Origin: Bacteroidetes bacterium SW_9_63_38
Lineage (GTDB): Bacteria > Bacteroidota > Rhodothermia > Rhodothermales > Salinibacteraceae
Direction of reading: 5' to 3'
DNA: 64,000 nucleotides
NCBI GenBank assembly: GCA_003022435.1
Contig: PXUA01000007.1
Location: 62,001 to 126,000 of the forward strand
The notes below the pieces were generated by a model, which was not told the DNA's origin, searched no databases, and saw only the letters and a list, made by a program, of their open reading frames with translations. Positions 9,651 through 19,025 of this stretch are shown in pieces. The translations under genes and the position numbers were made by a program. Numbering within the stretch: position 1 is the stretch's first letter; each line of letters begins with the position of its first letter.

Positions 9651-10916
9651 GTGCTTGTAGCGACAACGGCTTTCACCATCCCCCCCCGACCCATCGACCG
9701 CTCGGCCTCCGACACCAATGACCTTGTGCCGGTAACGGCAACGGTGGACCTCGCGGCCCTCCGCCACAATGTCCGTGCCCTGCAGGCACGTGCACAGGGG
9801 GCCGATCTCATGGCAATCGTGAAGGCCGACGGGTATGGGCACGGCGCCCTTCCGGTGACTCGGGTGCTGCACGACGAAGGCGTGCGCTACTTCGCGGTCG
9901 CCCGCCCGGCAGAGGGCGTGCGTCTGCGCAAGAACGGCGTTGCGGACCGCATCCTGATACTCGGCGCTCCCTTCCCAAACGACCTGTCCGTGTATGCGAA
10001 GCATGACCTGGACCTGACGATCTCCTCGGCCGACACGGCCGCTGCGGCCTGCGAGCACGGCCCCTGGGTCCAGCCCCTCCGGGTCCACGTGAAGGTCGAC
10101 ACCGGCATGGGCCGTATCGGGTTGCCGCTTGACGAGGCCCCGGTGGTGATTCGCCGGCTGTCCGGGGCTCCCGGCATTCATCTGGCCGGCGTCTGGACCC
10201 ACTTTGCCACCGCCGACGAGCCGGAGAGCGACTTTGCGCAGACACAGCTCGACCGGTTTGAGGCCGTCCTGGACGAACTCGGCGCCGATCCGTCCGTGTC
10301 CCCCGATCATATTCACGCGGCCAATACGGGAGCGCTCCTGACCCTCGGGAGCCGGGCCCACCGTCACTCGGCCCCGCTGGTCCGAACGGGCATCGCCCTG
10401 TACGGACTCACGGCCTCCCGGCCCCTCGGCGATCGGATCGACCTGACGCCCGTGATGCGACTTCGGGCCCGGGTGACGCACCTGAAGACGGTGCCGCCCG
10501 ACACGCCCATCTCGTACGGGGCGACCTGGCGAGCGCCGCGGCCCGCCCGCATTGCAACGCTGGGCGTCGGCTACGGCGACGGATATCCGCGCCTCTGCTC
10601 GGGCCGGGCCTCCGTCCGCATCGGCGGCACCGAACGGCCCATCGTCGGCACCGTCTGCATGGATATGTGCATGGTGGACCTGGGTCCCCCCGACGCCCCA
10701 GCGGCCCAGCGCGTGGAGGTGGGCGACGAGGCCACCTTATTCGGCGCCGCCCCCCCGACCCTGTACGACGTTGCCGACTGGGCCGAAACCATCCCGTACG
10801 AAATTTGCTGTAGTCTCTCCCCCCGCGTTCCACGCCGATACGTGGACGCGTCCACCGATACGACGGCGACCGGCCGGGTTTCCCCCCCGTCCTCCCGCCC
10901 TCAGCCCCGAATCTAG
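9651..10916 (+). CDS. alr: alanine racemase, 421 aa
   Basis: PLP enzyme converting L-Ala to D-Ala for cell-wall synthesis. The PLP-binding lysine is in AIVKADGYGHG (Lys58); the second catalytic base is the Tyr of PISYGATWRA; GVGYGDGYPR and GTVCMDMCMVDL are further family signatures. It starts with GTG at 9651, supported by AAGGA eight bases upstream. The C-terminal 30 residues (Ser/Thr/Pro-rich) extend past the normal end of the fold. D-Ala made here feeds the Ddl encoded 2.9 kb upstream on the opposite strand. Confidence 0.93.
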   Translation: MLVATTAFTIPPRPIDRSASDTNDLVPVTATVDLAALRHNVRALQARAQGADLMAIVKADGYGHGALPVTRVLHDEGVRYFAVARPAEGVRLRKNGVADRILILGAPFPNDLSVYAKHDLDLTISSADTAAAACEHGPWVQPLRVHVKVDTGMGRIGLPLDEAPVVIRRLSGAPGIHLAGVWTHFATADEPESDFAQTQLDRFEAVLDELGADPSVSPDHIHAANTGALLTLGSRAHRHSAPLVRTGIALYGLTASRPLGDRIDLTPVMRLRARVTHLKTVPPDTPISYGATWRAPRPARIATLGVGYGDGYPRLCSGRASVRIGGTERPIVGTVCMDMCMVDLGPPDAPAAQRVEVGDEATLFGAAPPTLYDVADWAETIPYEICCSLSPRVPRRYVDASTDTTATGRVSPPSSRPQPRI

Positions 10917-10955
10917 ACAAGATCGTTACGGATTTCTATATTGTGAGGACAGCGA

Positions 10956-10995
10956 GCCTGCATCTTGTGTTATTAACTTATTGTAAGATGCAGGC
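10956..10995. promoter_or_regulatory. 11-bp inverted repeat downstream of alr, upstream of the response regulator
   Basis: GCCTGCATCTT at 10956-10966 is matched perfectly by AAGATGCAGGC at 10985-10995, with an AT-rich 18-nt spacer between. There is no T-run after it, so a Rho-independent terminator is doubtful. It sits 83 bp ahead of the response-regulator start and could be an operator or an mRNA hairpin. Function unproven. Confidence 0.5.
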
Positions 10996-11078
10996 ATTAC
11001 AACCAGGATTCATCGCACCTGTATGTACGCCTCACCACGTGTCTTTTATACTCTCTGTCATCGACCCTGATCTGACCC

Positions 11079-11792
11079 ATGCCCATCACTGCCGACCCTG
11101 GTGACATCGACGTTCTCGTCGTGGACGACGAAAGAGACGTCGTCGAAGTCGTCGGGCACTTTCTCGAAGAGGAGGGCTACACGGTACACGCGGCCCACGA
11201 CGGCGAGGAGGCCTTGGAGATGGCATCCGGCGACGTGGACCTCATCGTTCTCGACATCATGCTTCCGGACGTTGACGGCTACGAGGTGTGCAAGAAGCTC
11301 CGTGCCCGCGTCGAGACCGAAGAGATTCCCATCGTCTTCCTGAGTGCCAAGACGGAAGAGGAAGACCAAATCGAAGGCCTCATGCTGGGTGGCGACGACT
11401 ACCTCACGAAGCCGGTGTCCCCGCAGGTCCTCGTGGCCCACGTCAAGGCGGTGCTCCGGCGCTCCGGCGTCGAGGAAAGCAGCATCCTCGAGGTCGACGG
11501 CCTCAAGATTTACGAGGACGAGTACCGCGCCGAGCTTAACGGCGAGGACCTCGGCCTGACGCTGACGGAGTTCGAATTGCTCCGGTACCTCGTCCGTCAT
11601 CCGCGAAAAGCCTTTACGCGCCAGCAGCTGCTCGAAACCATCTGGAAGGATGCGATGATGGTTACCGAGCGCACGGTAGACGCCCACATCAAAAATCTCC
11701 GTGAGAAGCTGGGCGATTACGCCGAGCACATCCAGACGGTGCGCGGCGTTGGATACCGCTTCGTCCGCGAAGAAGAGTCGGCCGAGGCGTAG
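11079..11792 (+). CDS. OmpR/PhoB-family response regulator, 237 aa
   Basis: DNA-binding output of a two-component system. The receiver domain has the acidic pair VVDDERD, the phospho-acceptor in LIVLDIMLP (Asp59) and the conserved Lys in YLTKPVS (Lys111). The C-terminal half is a winged-helix trans_reg_C domain (LTLTEFELLRYL, TVDAHIKNLREKLG, IQTVRGVGYRF). The histidine kinase gene follows on the same strand after a 282-bp gap, so the two very likely form a pair. PhoB-like by sequence, but phosphate sensing cannot be claimed without PhoU/Pst neighbours. Confidence 0.93.
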   Translation: MPITADPGDIDVLVVDDERDVVEVVGHFLEEEGYTVHAAHDGEEALEMASGDVDLIVLDIMLPDVDGYEVCKKLRARVETEEIPIVFLSAKTEEEDQIEGLMLGGDDYLTKPVSPQVLVAHVKAVLRRSGVEESSILEVDGLKIYEDEYRAELNGEDLGLTLTEFELLRYLVRHPRKAFTRQQLLETIWKDAMMVTERTVDAHIKNLREKLGDYAEHIQTVRGVGYRFVREEESAEA

Positions 11793-12074
11793 CCCGAGTG
11801 CTCCTGTCGGATCGTTGCGACCGCGCCCGACCATCTCGTGCAACAGGACGCGTCCAGCGGCGACTCTCGAGTCGTCCCCGGGGGCCTGTGGCCGCCGATT
11901 GACGAGCGTCTGCCTGTTCCCGTAGATTGACGCCCACTGCGGCGTTGCGTCCACGGCGTCTTCAGCCCCCCGCGGGCTCACGACGCGTGTCCTCTGCGAC
12001 CGAGTAGGTCGGTTGGGGAGACTGTACCCGCCGCCGGTCTCGATCCGACACGTGTCTATCGTCCCTTCCGCTGT

Positions 12075-13523
12075 ATGTCCCTGTTTCGCACCCTCAGCAA
12101 CCTCGTCTTCCCGCGTCGGGCATCGACCCGCACGTGGATGGTCCTGACGTTTGCACTGTTTGTGGGAATGGCTGTCGTGGCCGCCGCCCTGTACGTGGTC
12201 CTCGTGCTTCGGGGCGAGATGCGTACCGCCATGCACCAGACTCTCCGCGACCACGCCGAGCGGGTGGCGGATCAGGTCGTGCAGGCCGACCCGCCCCGCC
12301 GGCACGCCATCGTGGAAAACCTGACCGAGCTCACCAACCTGCGCGTGACGCTCGTCACTCCCGACTCCACGTACCGCGCCGCCAATGCCTCCCCCGCCAC
12401 CGACTCGCTTACCCAGCTCGCCACCCTCGACCGTCTCGACCGGGAAACGGCCCGCTTCGCGGAATTTCCCGGCGACGACGGTGAAACGCTCTTCACGGCA
12501 GCTCTCCACCGCCCGGACGAGCGTCTGATCGTTCAGGTGTCGCAGCTGGCCCCGCCCCTGTACCACCTCGTGCAACGAACACAGGTGGTGCTCATCCTCG
12601 GCATGGGCCTCGCTCTCGTCTTCGCGCTCCTCGGGAGCTTCATCGCCACCTATCAGGTCACGACCCCACTCCAGCGCATTCGCGAGACCGCCCGTCGCGT
12701 GGCGGACGGCAAGTTCGCGGGCAAAATCCGCGTCGACTCCCGGGCCGCCGAGTTTCAAGACCTCGCCGAGAGCCTCAACCGGGCCGGGGAGGCCATCCGC
12801 GAGAAAATCGACGAACTGGAACGGCTGACACGCCTGCAGAGCGAGTTCATCGGCAACGTTTCCCACGAGGTCCGTAACCCAATCTTCTCCATTAGCGGCT
12901 ACCTCGAAGCCCTCGGCACGCCTGGCCTTGACGACAAGCAGCGGAAGTCCTACGCCGAGAAGGCGCTCATGAACCTGGAGCGCCTGCAGAACCTCTTCAA
13001 CGACCTCATCGACATCGCCCGCCTCGAATACCGGGAAGACCTCATCAACCGGTCGCCCTTCAACTTGAAGGATCTGGTCGACGAGGTGGCCGAAATGCTG
13101 CGCCCGAAGGCGGAGGACAAGGACCTGGACCTGCAGGCCGACGTGTCCGAATTTTTCGTCAACGCCGACCGCTCTCGCATCCGCCAGGTGCTCACCAATC
13201 TCATCGAAAACGGCATTGCCTACACCGACGAGGGCTCCGTCCGGTGCCGAGTGCAACGACGAGCCGACAAGGTGCGCATTCAGGTCGTCGACACCGGCCA
13301 GGGCATCGACGAGGATCACCTCAACCGTATCTTTGAGCGCTTCTACCGCGTCGATGAGAATCGCGCCCGCGACAGCGGCGGGACCGGACTGGGCCTCAGC
13401 ATCGTGCAGCAAATCATCCACGCCCACGGGGAGGACATCCACGTCGAGAGCACGAAGGGGCGGGGCACCCGCTTCTGGTTTGAGCTTCCCTACGCCCCGG
13501 CACCGGAAACGGTCGAGGCATAG
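12075..13523 (+). CDS. membrane sensor histidine kinase, 482 aa
   Basis: Partner of the response regulator just upstream. Domains in order: transmembrane helix about 23-45, an extracytoplasmic sensor of about 120 residues, a second transmembrane helix about 171-193, a HAMP linker about 190-245, a HisKA dimerisation helix with the phospho-accepting His264 in FIGNVSHEVRNPIFS, then an HATPase_c domain with NLIENGIAYT (N box), DTGQGIDEDH (G1), FERFYRVDENR (F box) and GGTGLGLSIV (G2). It has no fused receiver. The 282 bp separating it from the regulator gene contain no other gene and may hold a second promoter. Confidence 0.93.
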   Translation: MSLFRTLSNLVFPRRASTRTWMVLTFALFVGMAVVAAALYVVLVLRGEMRTAMHQTLRDHAERVADQVVQADPPRRHAIVENLTELTNLRVTLVTPDSTYRAANASPATDSLTQLATLDRLDRETARFAEFPGDDGETLFTAALHRPDERLIVQVSQLAPPLYHLVQRTQVVLILGMGLALVFALLGSFIATYQVTTPLQRIRETARRVADGKFAGKIRVDSRAAEFQDLAESLNRAGEAIREKIDELERLTRLQSEFIGNVSHEVRNPIFSISGYLEALGTPGLDDKQRKSYAEKALMNLERLQNLFNDLIDIARLEYREDLINRSPFNLKDLVDEVAEMLRPKAEDKDLDLQADVSEFFVNADRSRIRQVLTNLIENGIAYTDEGSVRCRVQRRADKVRIQVVDTGQGIDEDHLNRIFERFYRVDENRARDSGGTGLGLSIVQQIIHAHGEDIHVESTKGRGTRFWFELPYAPAPETVEA

Positions 13524-13627
13524 CCGCGGGCCCCATCGTCGTGTCCTGATCGGTCTGCCGTCTCCCGCTGCGACCGCTTTTCGTTCTTCTCGGTGTTGGT
13601 CTGTGAGGGCACTCCTCTCTTGCTCCA

Positions 13628-13760
13628 TGATGGGTACAGGCGAGCGTCAGGGCACAATGCCCCTGGTTCCATGCCTCCAGACCTCCGGTCATTCCCGGTA
13701 GATTGGCCGATGAATGGAAAAAGCACCGTCTGCTTTCCCGTAGGCATTCTCTCCTGCAAT
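13628..13760 (+). repeat. interspersed intergenic repeat, fullest copy
   Basis: Begins with GATGGGTACAGGCGAGCGTC and continues through CCATGCCTCCAGACC, TCATTCCCGGTAGATTGG, AAAAAGCACCGTCTGC and CTTTCCCGTAGGC to CTGCAATCG. The same order of blocks is seen in the copies at 9240-9510, 28690-28820 and 54700-54792. It lies in the 584-bp gap between the kinase and E1 genes, in which I see no gene. Confidence 0.7.
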
Positions 13761-14107
13761 CGCCTCGGTCGGTCTGCCGCGATCGGGCACGATCTTTCGG
13801 TTGAGCGGTTCGTTTTCTATGTTGGAAAGTGATACGGGACGCGTTGTCGGCCAAGGATTGTTCCTCCGGGGGCAGGTGCCGTGCGTTCTCGGTTCCGCTC
13901 TCAGGGAATGCTCCCCACACAACGGGAGGATTCTGAGCGGGCCTCTCCCTCAATCGCCCCGGTGCCCTTACGCCCCGGCGGCCGATTGAACGCTCCTTCC
14001 GTCTCCGCGGCACGATCATTCCGTCAGTACGACCTGGTCGTCGGGATGCTGCCGGGACGCGGCGGTCCCGGCCCTTCGGATGGCTTCGAGCAACGACCGA
14101 TTTGGAC

Positions 14108-16375
14108 ATGGCCAACGCCCCCGATTCCCAACCCTCCGATCCTTCTTCCGAGTCGGCCGAGCCGAACGCCCCGGACGTGGCGGGCGGGGACACCTCTCCG
14201 TCCCCGACGCCCGACGGGACCACCGGGGCTGCCGACGAGGCGGACGAGCGCGACATTCCCGCCGGCGCCCTCACGTACGGCGACGGCCATGCCGCCATCC
14301 CGGACATTCCCTCCTTGCTGACGGACGGCTCCATCGAGGTGGATCGGCTCTCGCCCGCCGACTTTGCCCCCGACGACCTGCGGCGGCGCTTGCGCACGAT
14401 GATGCTCTCCCGTCGGCTCGACGAGAAGATGCTGACGCTCCTCAAACAGGGCAAGGGCCACTTTCACATCGGCTGCGCCGGGCACGAGGCCGTACAGGCC
14501 GCCATCAGCTGCTACTCGCACCCCGGTCGCGGGGCGGGACACGACTGGTTCTACACCTACTACCGCGACCTCTGCATGGTGCTCTCGCTGGGCATGACCA
14601 CGCGGGAGGCCCTGCTGGCCCACCTCGCCAGGGCGGACGACCCCCACTCCGGCGGGCGCCAGATGCCGGAGCACTTCAGCCTAAGCCGCCTCAACGTGGT
14701 GACGCCCGCCTCGTCGGTGGGCTCCCAGTTCAACCCGGGGCTCGGGCTGGCCCTCTCTATCCAGCAGCGCGGGGAGGACAATTACGTCTACGTCTCCTGC
14801 GGCGACGGGGCGACCTCGCAGGGCGATTTCCACGAGACTCTCAACTGGGCCGCCCGCGAGCAGGCACCCGCCCTCTTCGTCGTGCAGGACAACAAGTACG
14901 CCATCAGCGTCCCGATCGACGAGCAGACCGCCGGGGGCACCCCCTACAAGCTCGCGGCGGGCTACGAGGGCCTCACGCGCATGCGTGCAGATGGAACCGA
15001 TTTCTTCGCCAGCGCCTCAGCGGCGAAGGCCGCGCTTGAACACATCCGCGCCGGGAAGGGGCCGGTCTGCCTCGTGGCCGACGTGGTGCGCCTCCTGCCC
15101 CACTCTTCCTCCGACGACCACAGCAAGTACCGCACGCCCGACGAGCTGGAGGCCGACCGCCAGATCGACCCCGTTGCCCGACTGGAATCCGCGCTCTCAG
15201 GCGCGGGCATCGTGACTGAAGAAGACCTTGACGCGATGCGGGACGGTATCCACGAGGAGATCAATGAGGCCGCCACCTGGGCTCAACAACAAATCGATCC
15301 CGCCCCCGACTCGGCCACCGAGCACGTCTTCTTCGAAGGCGATCTCGACATCGACTACAATTCGCTGGACGACGTGGACCCGGACGGCGATCCGATGGTG
15401 ATGGTCGACGCCGTCAACCGCACGCTCAAGGAGGAGATGGCACGCGACGAGTCCATTCTCGTCTACGGGGAGGACGTGGCTGGGGAGAAGGGCGGCGTCT
15501 TCACCGCCACGAAGGACCTGACCGCTCAGTTCGGCGAGGATCGCTGCTTCAATACGCCCCTCGCGGAAAGCTCCATCATCGGCACGGCGGTCGGCTACGC
15601 CGCCAGCGGCTTCAAACCGGTCGTCGAGATCCAGTTCGGCGACTACATCTGGCCGGCGATGCAACAACTGCGCAATCAGGTGTCCCCGTTCCGCTACCGC
15701 TCCAACAATGAATGGAGTTGTCCGATGGTGATCCGCGTGCCCTGCGGCGGCTACATTCACGGCGGCCTCTGCCACTCCCAGAATATCGAGTCGATCTTCG
15801 CGCACACGCCCGGCCTCAAGATCGCACTGCCGTCGAACGCCGCCGACACCAAGGGGCTCCTCGCCACCGCCATCCGTATGGAGGATCCGGTCCTCTTCCT
15901 CGAACACAAGGCCCTCTACCGCGCCGCGGCGGCCCGGCGGCCCACGCCCCCAGAGAACTTCACGCTGCCGTTCGGGGAGGCCAACGTCGTCCGCGAGGGC
16001 ACCGACCTCAGCATCATCACCTACGGCATGATGGTGCTGCAGTCGCTGAAGGTGGCGAGCGAGCTGGAAAACCACGGCGTCGACGTGGAGGTCATCGACC
16101 TGCGCACCATCGTCCCGTTCGACCGCGACACCGTTCTCAACTCGGTCCAAAAAACAAACCGGGCACTCGTGGTCTACGAGGACCAGGAGTTCGTGGGCTT
16201 CGGCGCCGAGATCAGCGCGCAGATTGCGGACGAGACCTTCACGTATCTCGACGCCCCCGTCCGCCGCGTCGCCGCGGATTTCTCCCCCGTCCCCTTCGCC
16301 CACCCGCTGGAGCGGTCCGTCCTTCCCACCGACGACGACATCCTCACCGCCGCGCGCAACCTGGTTGCATTTTAG
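14108..16375 (+). CDS. 2-oxoacid dehydrogenase E1, fused alpha-beta subunits, 755 aa
   Basis: Thiamine-diphosphate E1 of a branched-chain 2-oxoacid or pyruvate dehydrogenase complex. Residues from about 95 to 410 are the alpha part, with the ThDP motif GDGATSQGDFHETLNWA ending in VVQDNKYAIS, and the GRQMPEHFS loop. Residues from about 430 to the end are the beta part (YGEDVAGEKGGVF, FNTPLAESSIIGTAVGYA, PCGGYIHGGLCHSQ, LVVYEDQEFVGFGAEIS). In many bacteria these are two genes; here one chain carries both. The N-terminus has about 90 acidic, low-complexity residues. I start at the ATG at 14108, two codons after an in-frame TTG. E2 and E3 are not in the window. Confidence 0.9.
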   Translation: MANAPDSQPSDPSSESAEPNAPDVAGGDTSPSPTPDGTTGAADEADERDIPAGALTYGDGHAAIPDIPSLLTDGSIEVDRLSPADFAPDDLRRRLRTMMLSRRLDEKMLTLLKQGKGHFHIGCAGHEAVQAAISCYSHPGRGAGHDWFYTYYRDLCMVLSLGMTTREALLAHLARADDPHSGGRQMPEHFSLSRLNVVTPASSVGSQFNPGLGLALSIQQRGEDNYVYVSCGDGATSQGDFHETLNWAAREQAPALFVVQDNKYAISVPIDEQTAGGTPYKLAAGYEGLTRMRADGTDFFASASAAKAALEHIRAGKGPVCLVADVVRLLPHSSSDDHSKYRTPDELEADRQIDPVARLESALSGAGIVTEEDLDAMRDGIHEEINEAATWAQQQIDPAPDSATEHVFFEGDLDIDYNSLDDVDPDGDPMVMVDAVNRTLKEEMARDESILVYGEDVAGEKGGVFTATKDLTAQFGEDRCFNTPLAESSIIGTAVGYAASGFKPVVEIQFGDYIWPAMQQLRNQVSPFRYRSNNEWSCPMVIRVPCGGYIHGGLCHSQNIESIFAHTPGLKIALPSNAADTKGLLATAIRMEDPVLFLEHKALYRAAAARRPTPPENFTLPFGEANVVREGTDLSIITYGMMVLQSLKVASELENHGVDVEVIDLRTIVPFDRDTVLNSVQKTNRALVVYEDQEFVGFGAEISAQIADETFTYLDAPVRRVAADFSPVPFAHPLERSVLPTDDDILTAARNLVAF

Positions 16376-16441
16376 ATTTTCGAGTTGCGAGCATCAAGTG
16401 GGAGACGCTTTCCCAACTCGCAATTCGCCACTCGCAATTCG

Positions 16442-17842
16442 TCATTGCCAGAATTGTCCGTGGAACCCAAACGGGATGGCGTGCGGCACCGTCGCCCGCG
16501 CCCGTTCGGTGAAGGAATCGGCGTCGAGGACGAGCAGAAAAGATTGATCAGCCGTCGGATCGAGCACGACGGAGAGGAGCACGCTGTCGTCCTCGTTGTC
16601 GCCGTCCGGATGTGAGACAAACACCGGCTCGCCCGGATACGTGCCGTCGTCGTACCACGTCTCCGACGCCCCGTCGTCCACATCAATCTTGACGAGCTGA
16701 TCGGCAAAGTCGCCCTCGACCCGGTTGCCGATGCCGTAGACCGTGTCGTACGGCTGGGCCCGCGCCGCGTCTTCGTGAATCCGGGGCAGCTCAATCCGCT
16801 CGTCGCTGAGCACGTGCGACGAGGGCGTTCCTCCGTTGAGCGGCAAGCGGTAACGGCGGAGATTCCCCGTACCGGGCGACGGATCGTCGCTGCGAAGCCG
16901 GTCGAGGGACAGCTCGTCAATGATGGAGGCGTCCGGGTAGGTGACGATGTCGCAGACGACCTCGCCGTCCCGCTCGAAGGCGTTGACGTGGTGGAAGGCG
17001 AACGCCGGGTCCGTCGTGCAGCGTGCCACTTCTTCGCCATCCGACTTCCGCAGCACCCGAAACCGTGTGCCCCGTTCGGGCTGCCACTCGAAATTCTCGA
17101 TGAACGGCTCGCCGCGCAGGAGCAGATCCGTCGGATCCACCGTGAGTGGCCACTCGCTCAAGATCACGTACCGCTCCGTCATCCCAAAGCTGTGCATGTA
17201 GCGGGGCCGGTCGACATCGAACGACGCCAGCAGCGTGCGCGACGCATCGTCCGGCGGAATGCCGCAAATCTGATACTCGGATTGCCGCCCGAATCCGACC
17301 TGATAGGTGAAGATGCGCCCCGTGTCCGGCTCCACGTGCGGGTGCGCTGTCGCCATCTGCGCGTCCACGTCGTCCTCGTAGTCGACCACGCCCACCGTCT
17401 CCAGCGTCTCCGGATCAAATGCCACCGGAATCGGCGTCTCGGTAAGGGCCACGTGGGCGTCATCGAGCCGGGTCACGTTGATGCTCGCGTTGTCCGTCGG
17501 CTTCGGGTTGAAGACGCTCATGATGCGCCCGAAGATCGACATGCACGGGTCCGTCGCAAACTCGGACCGCACGATCTCACCGGCCTCCAGCGCCTCGGTC
17601 CGGCTCTGCGTTTCCAGAAAACGATTGCGGTAGCTAACGGTCCCGTCCCCAATCCGAAACGAGTGCAGCATCGCGTGCCCGTCGAACCAGTGGTTGTAGT
17701 CCTGATCCCCGACGGAAAACTGCGCGGGTCCGTTGCGGAGGAGCGTGCCCGAGAGCCAGTCCGGCCAGTCGCCCTCCAGCGGCAAGTCGGGCTCGTGGAT
17801 CTCCTGCGTCAGATCCTCAAAGCCCCGGCAGTAGTCGGTCAT
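16442..17842 (-). CDS. carotenoid cleavage oxygenase (RPE65 family), 466 aa
   Basis: Iron(II) dioxygenase expected to cleave a conjugated double bond of a carotenoid or apocarotenoid. The four iron-ligand histidines of the family are visible in context: TAHPHVEPD, YMHSFGMTE, FAFHHVNAF and the C-terminal FGFHGQFW. The N-terminal LSGTLLRNGPAQFSVG with DGHAMLHSFRI is the family opening. Length fits the 450-500 aa norm. If the organism has a retinal-based rhodopsin, as Salinibacter does, this enzyme could take part in making retinal, but the bond it cuts cannot be read from sequence. It runs convergently to the E1 gene with only 66 bp between them. Confidence 0.9.
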   Translation of the reverse strand: MTDYCRGFEDLTQEIHEPDLPLEGDWPDWLSGTLLRNGPAQFSVGDQDYNHWFDGHAMLHSFRIGDGTVSYRNRFLETQSRTEALEAGEIVRSEFATDPCMSIFGRIMSVFNPKPTDNASINVTRLDDAHVALTETPIPVAFDPETLETVGVVDYEDDVDAQMATAHPHVEPDTGRIFTYQVGFGRQSEYQICGIPPDDASRTLLASFDVDRPRYMHSFGMTERYVILSEWPLTVDPTDLLLRGEPFIENFEWQPERGTRFRVLRKSDGEEVARCTTDPAFAFHHVNAFERDGEVVCDIVTYPDASIIDELSLDRLRSDDPSPGTGNLRRYRLPLNGGTPSSHVLSDERIELPRIHEDAARAQPYDTVYGIGNRVEGDFADQLVKIDVDDGASETWYDDGTYPGEPVFVSHPDGDNEDDSVLLSVVLDPTADQSFLLVLDADSFTERARATVPHAIPFGFHGQFWQ

Positions 17843-18042
17843 GAGACATTACGTCAGTGAGCGAAGACAACAGTTCCGGTATGACAACGCCCTCGCCCCC
17901 CGGACTGCTCCATACGAAACGTTCAACGTTGAACGTTACGACGACAGGAACCTCCAGTTCGTCCTCATGGTTGATACCTGTAACATCACGGGTTACGTTC
18001 CAGCCGGAAATTTTTTCCAGAAAGGATCCGCATTCGTACTTC

Positions 18043-18321
18043 GTGATTCAGAAAATCCGTCACAAAGGATTCGAAAAGCTCTACGAAGAGGACAGCGCCG
18101 CGAAGGTCAACCCAGACCACGCGGACAAATTGCGGCGCATTCTTGCCCGTTTGGACGCGGCGTCCAGCCCGCAGGACATGGACCTCCCCGGCTACCGACT
18201 GCACAAGCTGAAGGGCAAGTACGAGAACCATTGGGCGGTGGAAGTATCCAGAAATTGGCGGGTCGTCTTCCGGTTTGAGGGCGGGCACGCAACGGACGTA
18301 GACTTCGTCGACTACCACTGA
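18043..18321 (+). CDS. higB: HigB/RelE-type toxin, 92 aa
   Basis: Predicted ribosome-dependent mRNA interferase of the RelE superfamily. It starts with GTG at 18043, which restores the family's usual opening (IQKIRHKGFEKLYEEDSA); codons further upstream are open but do not resemble the family. The body has PDHADKLRRILARLDAA and the C-terminal block NHWAVEVSRNWRVVFRFEG typical of HigB. The gene precedes its antitoxin by 40 bp, the reversed toxin-first order that marks higBA loci. Likely autorepressed by the HigA-HigB complex. Confidence 0.85.
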   Translation: MIQKIRHKGFEKLYEEDSAAKVNPDHADKLRRILARLDAASSPQDMDLPGYRLHKLKGKYENHWAVEVSRNWRVVFRFEGGHATDVDFVDYH

Positions 18322-18361
18322 GCGACAGTGAATCAACAACCTCACAAAAGCGGGACCAACC

Positions 18362-18652
18362 ATGCCGATGGACAACCCTCCCCATCCAGGCGAAATCGTC
18401 CGAAAGGACTGCCTTGAGCCGTTGGACCTTACTGTGACGGAAGCAGCCGACGGGCTGGGCGTAAGCCGGAAGCACCTTTCAGCGCTTCTCAACGGTCGAT
18501 CCGGGATTTCTCCTGAAATGGCCATCCGTCTCTCGAAAGCCTTCGGGGGAAGTCCCGAAAGTTGGCTGACCCAGCAGATGCAATACGATCTCCGGAAGGC
18601 GAAAGAACAGTCCGACCCGGAGGTGAAGCGGTTTACGACGGCAGAACGTTGA
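18362..18652 (+). CDS. higA: HigA-type antitoxin, XRE HTH, 96 aa
   Basis: DNA-binding antitoxin paired with the toxin just upstream. [20 protein letters not shown] is the standard HigA opening; the helix-turn-helix is [20 protein letters not shown], followed by [20 protein letters not shown]. Start at 18362 (MPMDN) or one Met later. Expected to neutralise the toxin by direct binding and to repress the shared promoter. Confidence 0.9.
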   Translation: MPMDNPPHPGEIVRKDCLEPLDLTVTEAADGLGVSRKHLSALLNGRSGISPEMAIRLSKAFGGSPESWLTQQMQYDLRKAKEQSDPEVKRFTTAER

Positions 18653-19025
18653 CGCTCCCTCTCTCAGAGCAATCGTATGGACAAAACGTCGGCTAAGCGA
18701 AGGAGACGCTCTTCCATTATCCCCCAATTATGCCGAAAAGCATGGGAGCATGGGGGTATGGAGAGACATCGGACTGTTATGAACGCAAGTCATGCCGGTA
18801 CAGAACCCGAGATGCGATTGCTAATCCCTCTCCCGGCTCTTGGACCTTCCGATACGGGTTCTCAAATCCGCGGCGGTCGCCGGTCATGAATGCAGTTTTT
18901 CAATCAAGAACGGAGGCAACGCCTTCAAGTGGCAGAGCGCCTATGCCCCCACGCCTCCATGCTCCCACGCAGTGTCCGGCACGCCCGATTGGGGACGGCA
19001 GGGAATCCCCCTACGATCTCCTTCC
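18653..19025. other. intergenic region without a gene
   Basis: Between higA and the 3' end of mutS. It contains imperfect purine/pyrimidine words such as CATGGGAGCATGGGGG and CCCCACGCCTCCATGCTCCC, similar to words near 22090-22130 and 56680-56700. I see no coding signal or tRNA. Confidence 0.4.

Noticed and set aside
11058-13628. 856-codon open frame on the minus strand opposite the response regulator and kinase
   Set aside because: Spans two clear two-component genes and the gap between them; it is an antisense shadow.
14050-14069. Further palindrome CCGGGACGCGGCGGTCCCGG
   Set aside because: Symmetrical, but it lacks the CCGA/TCGG arms of the family; treated as ordinary GC-rich sequence.
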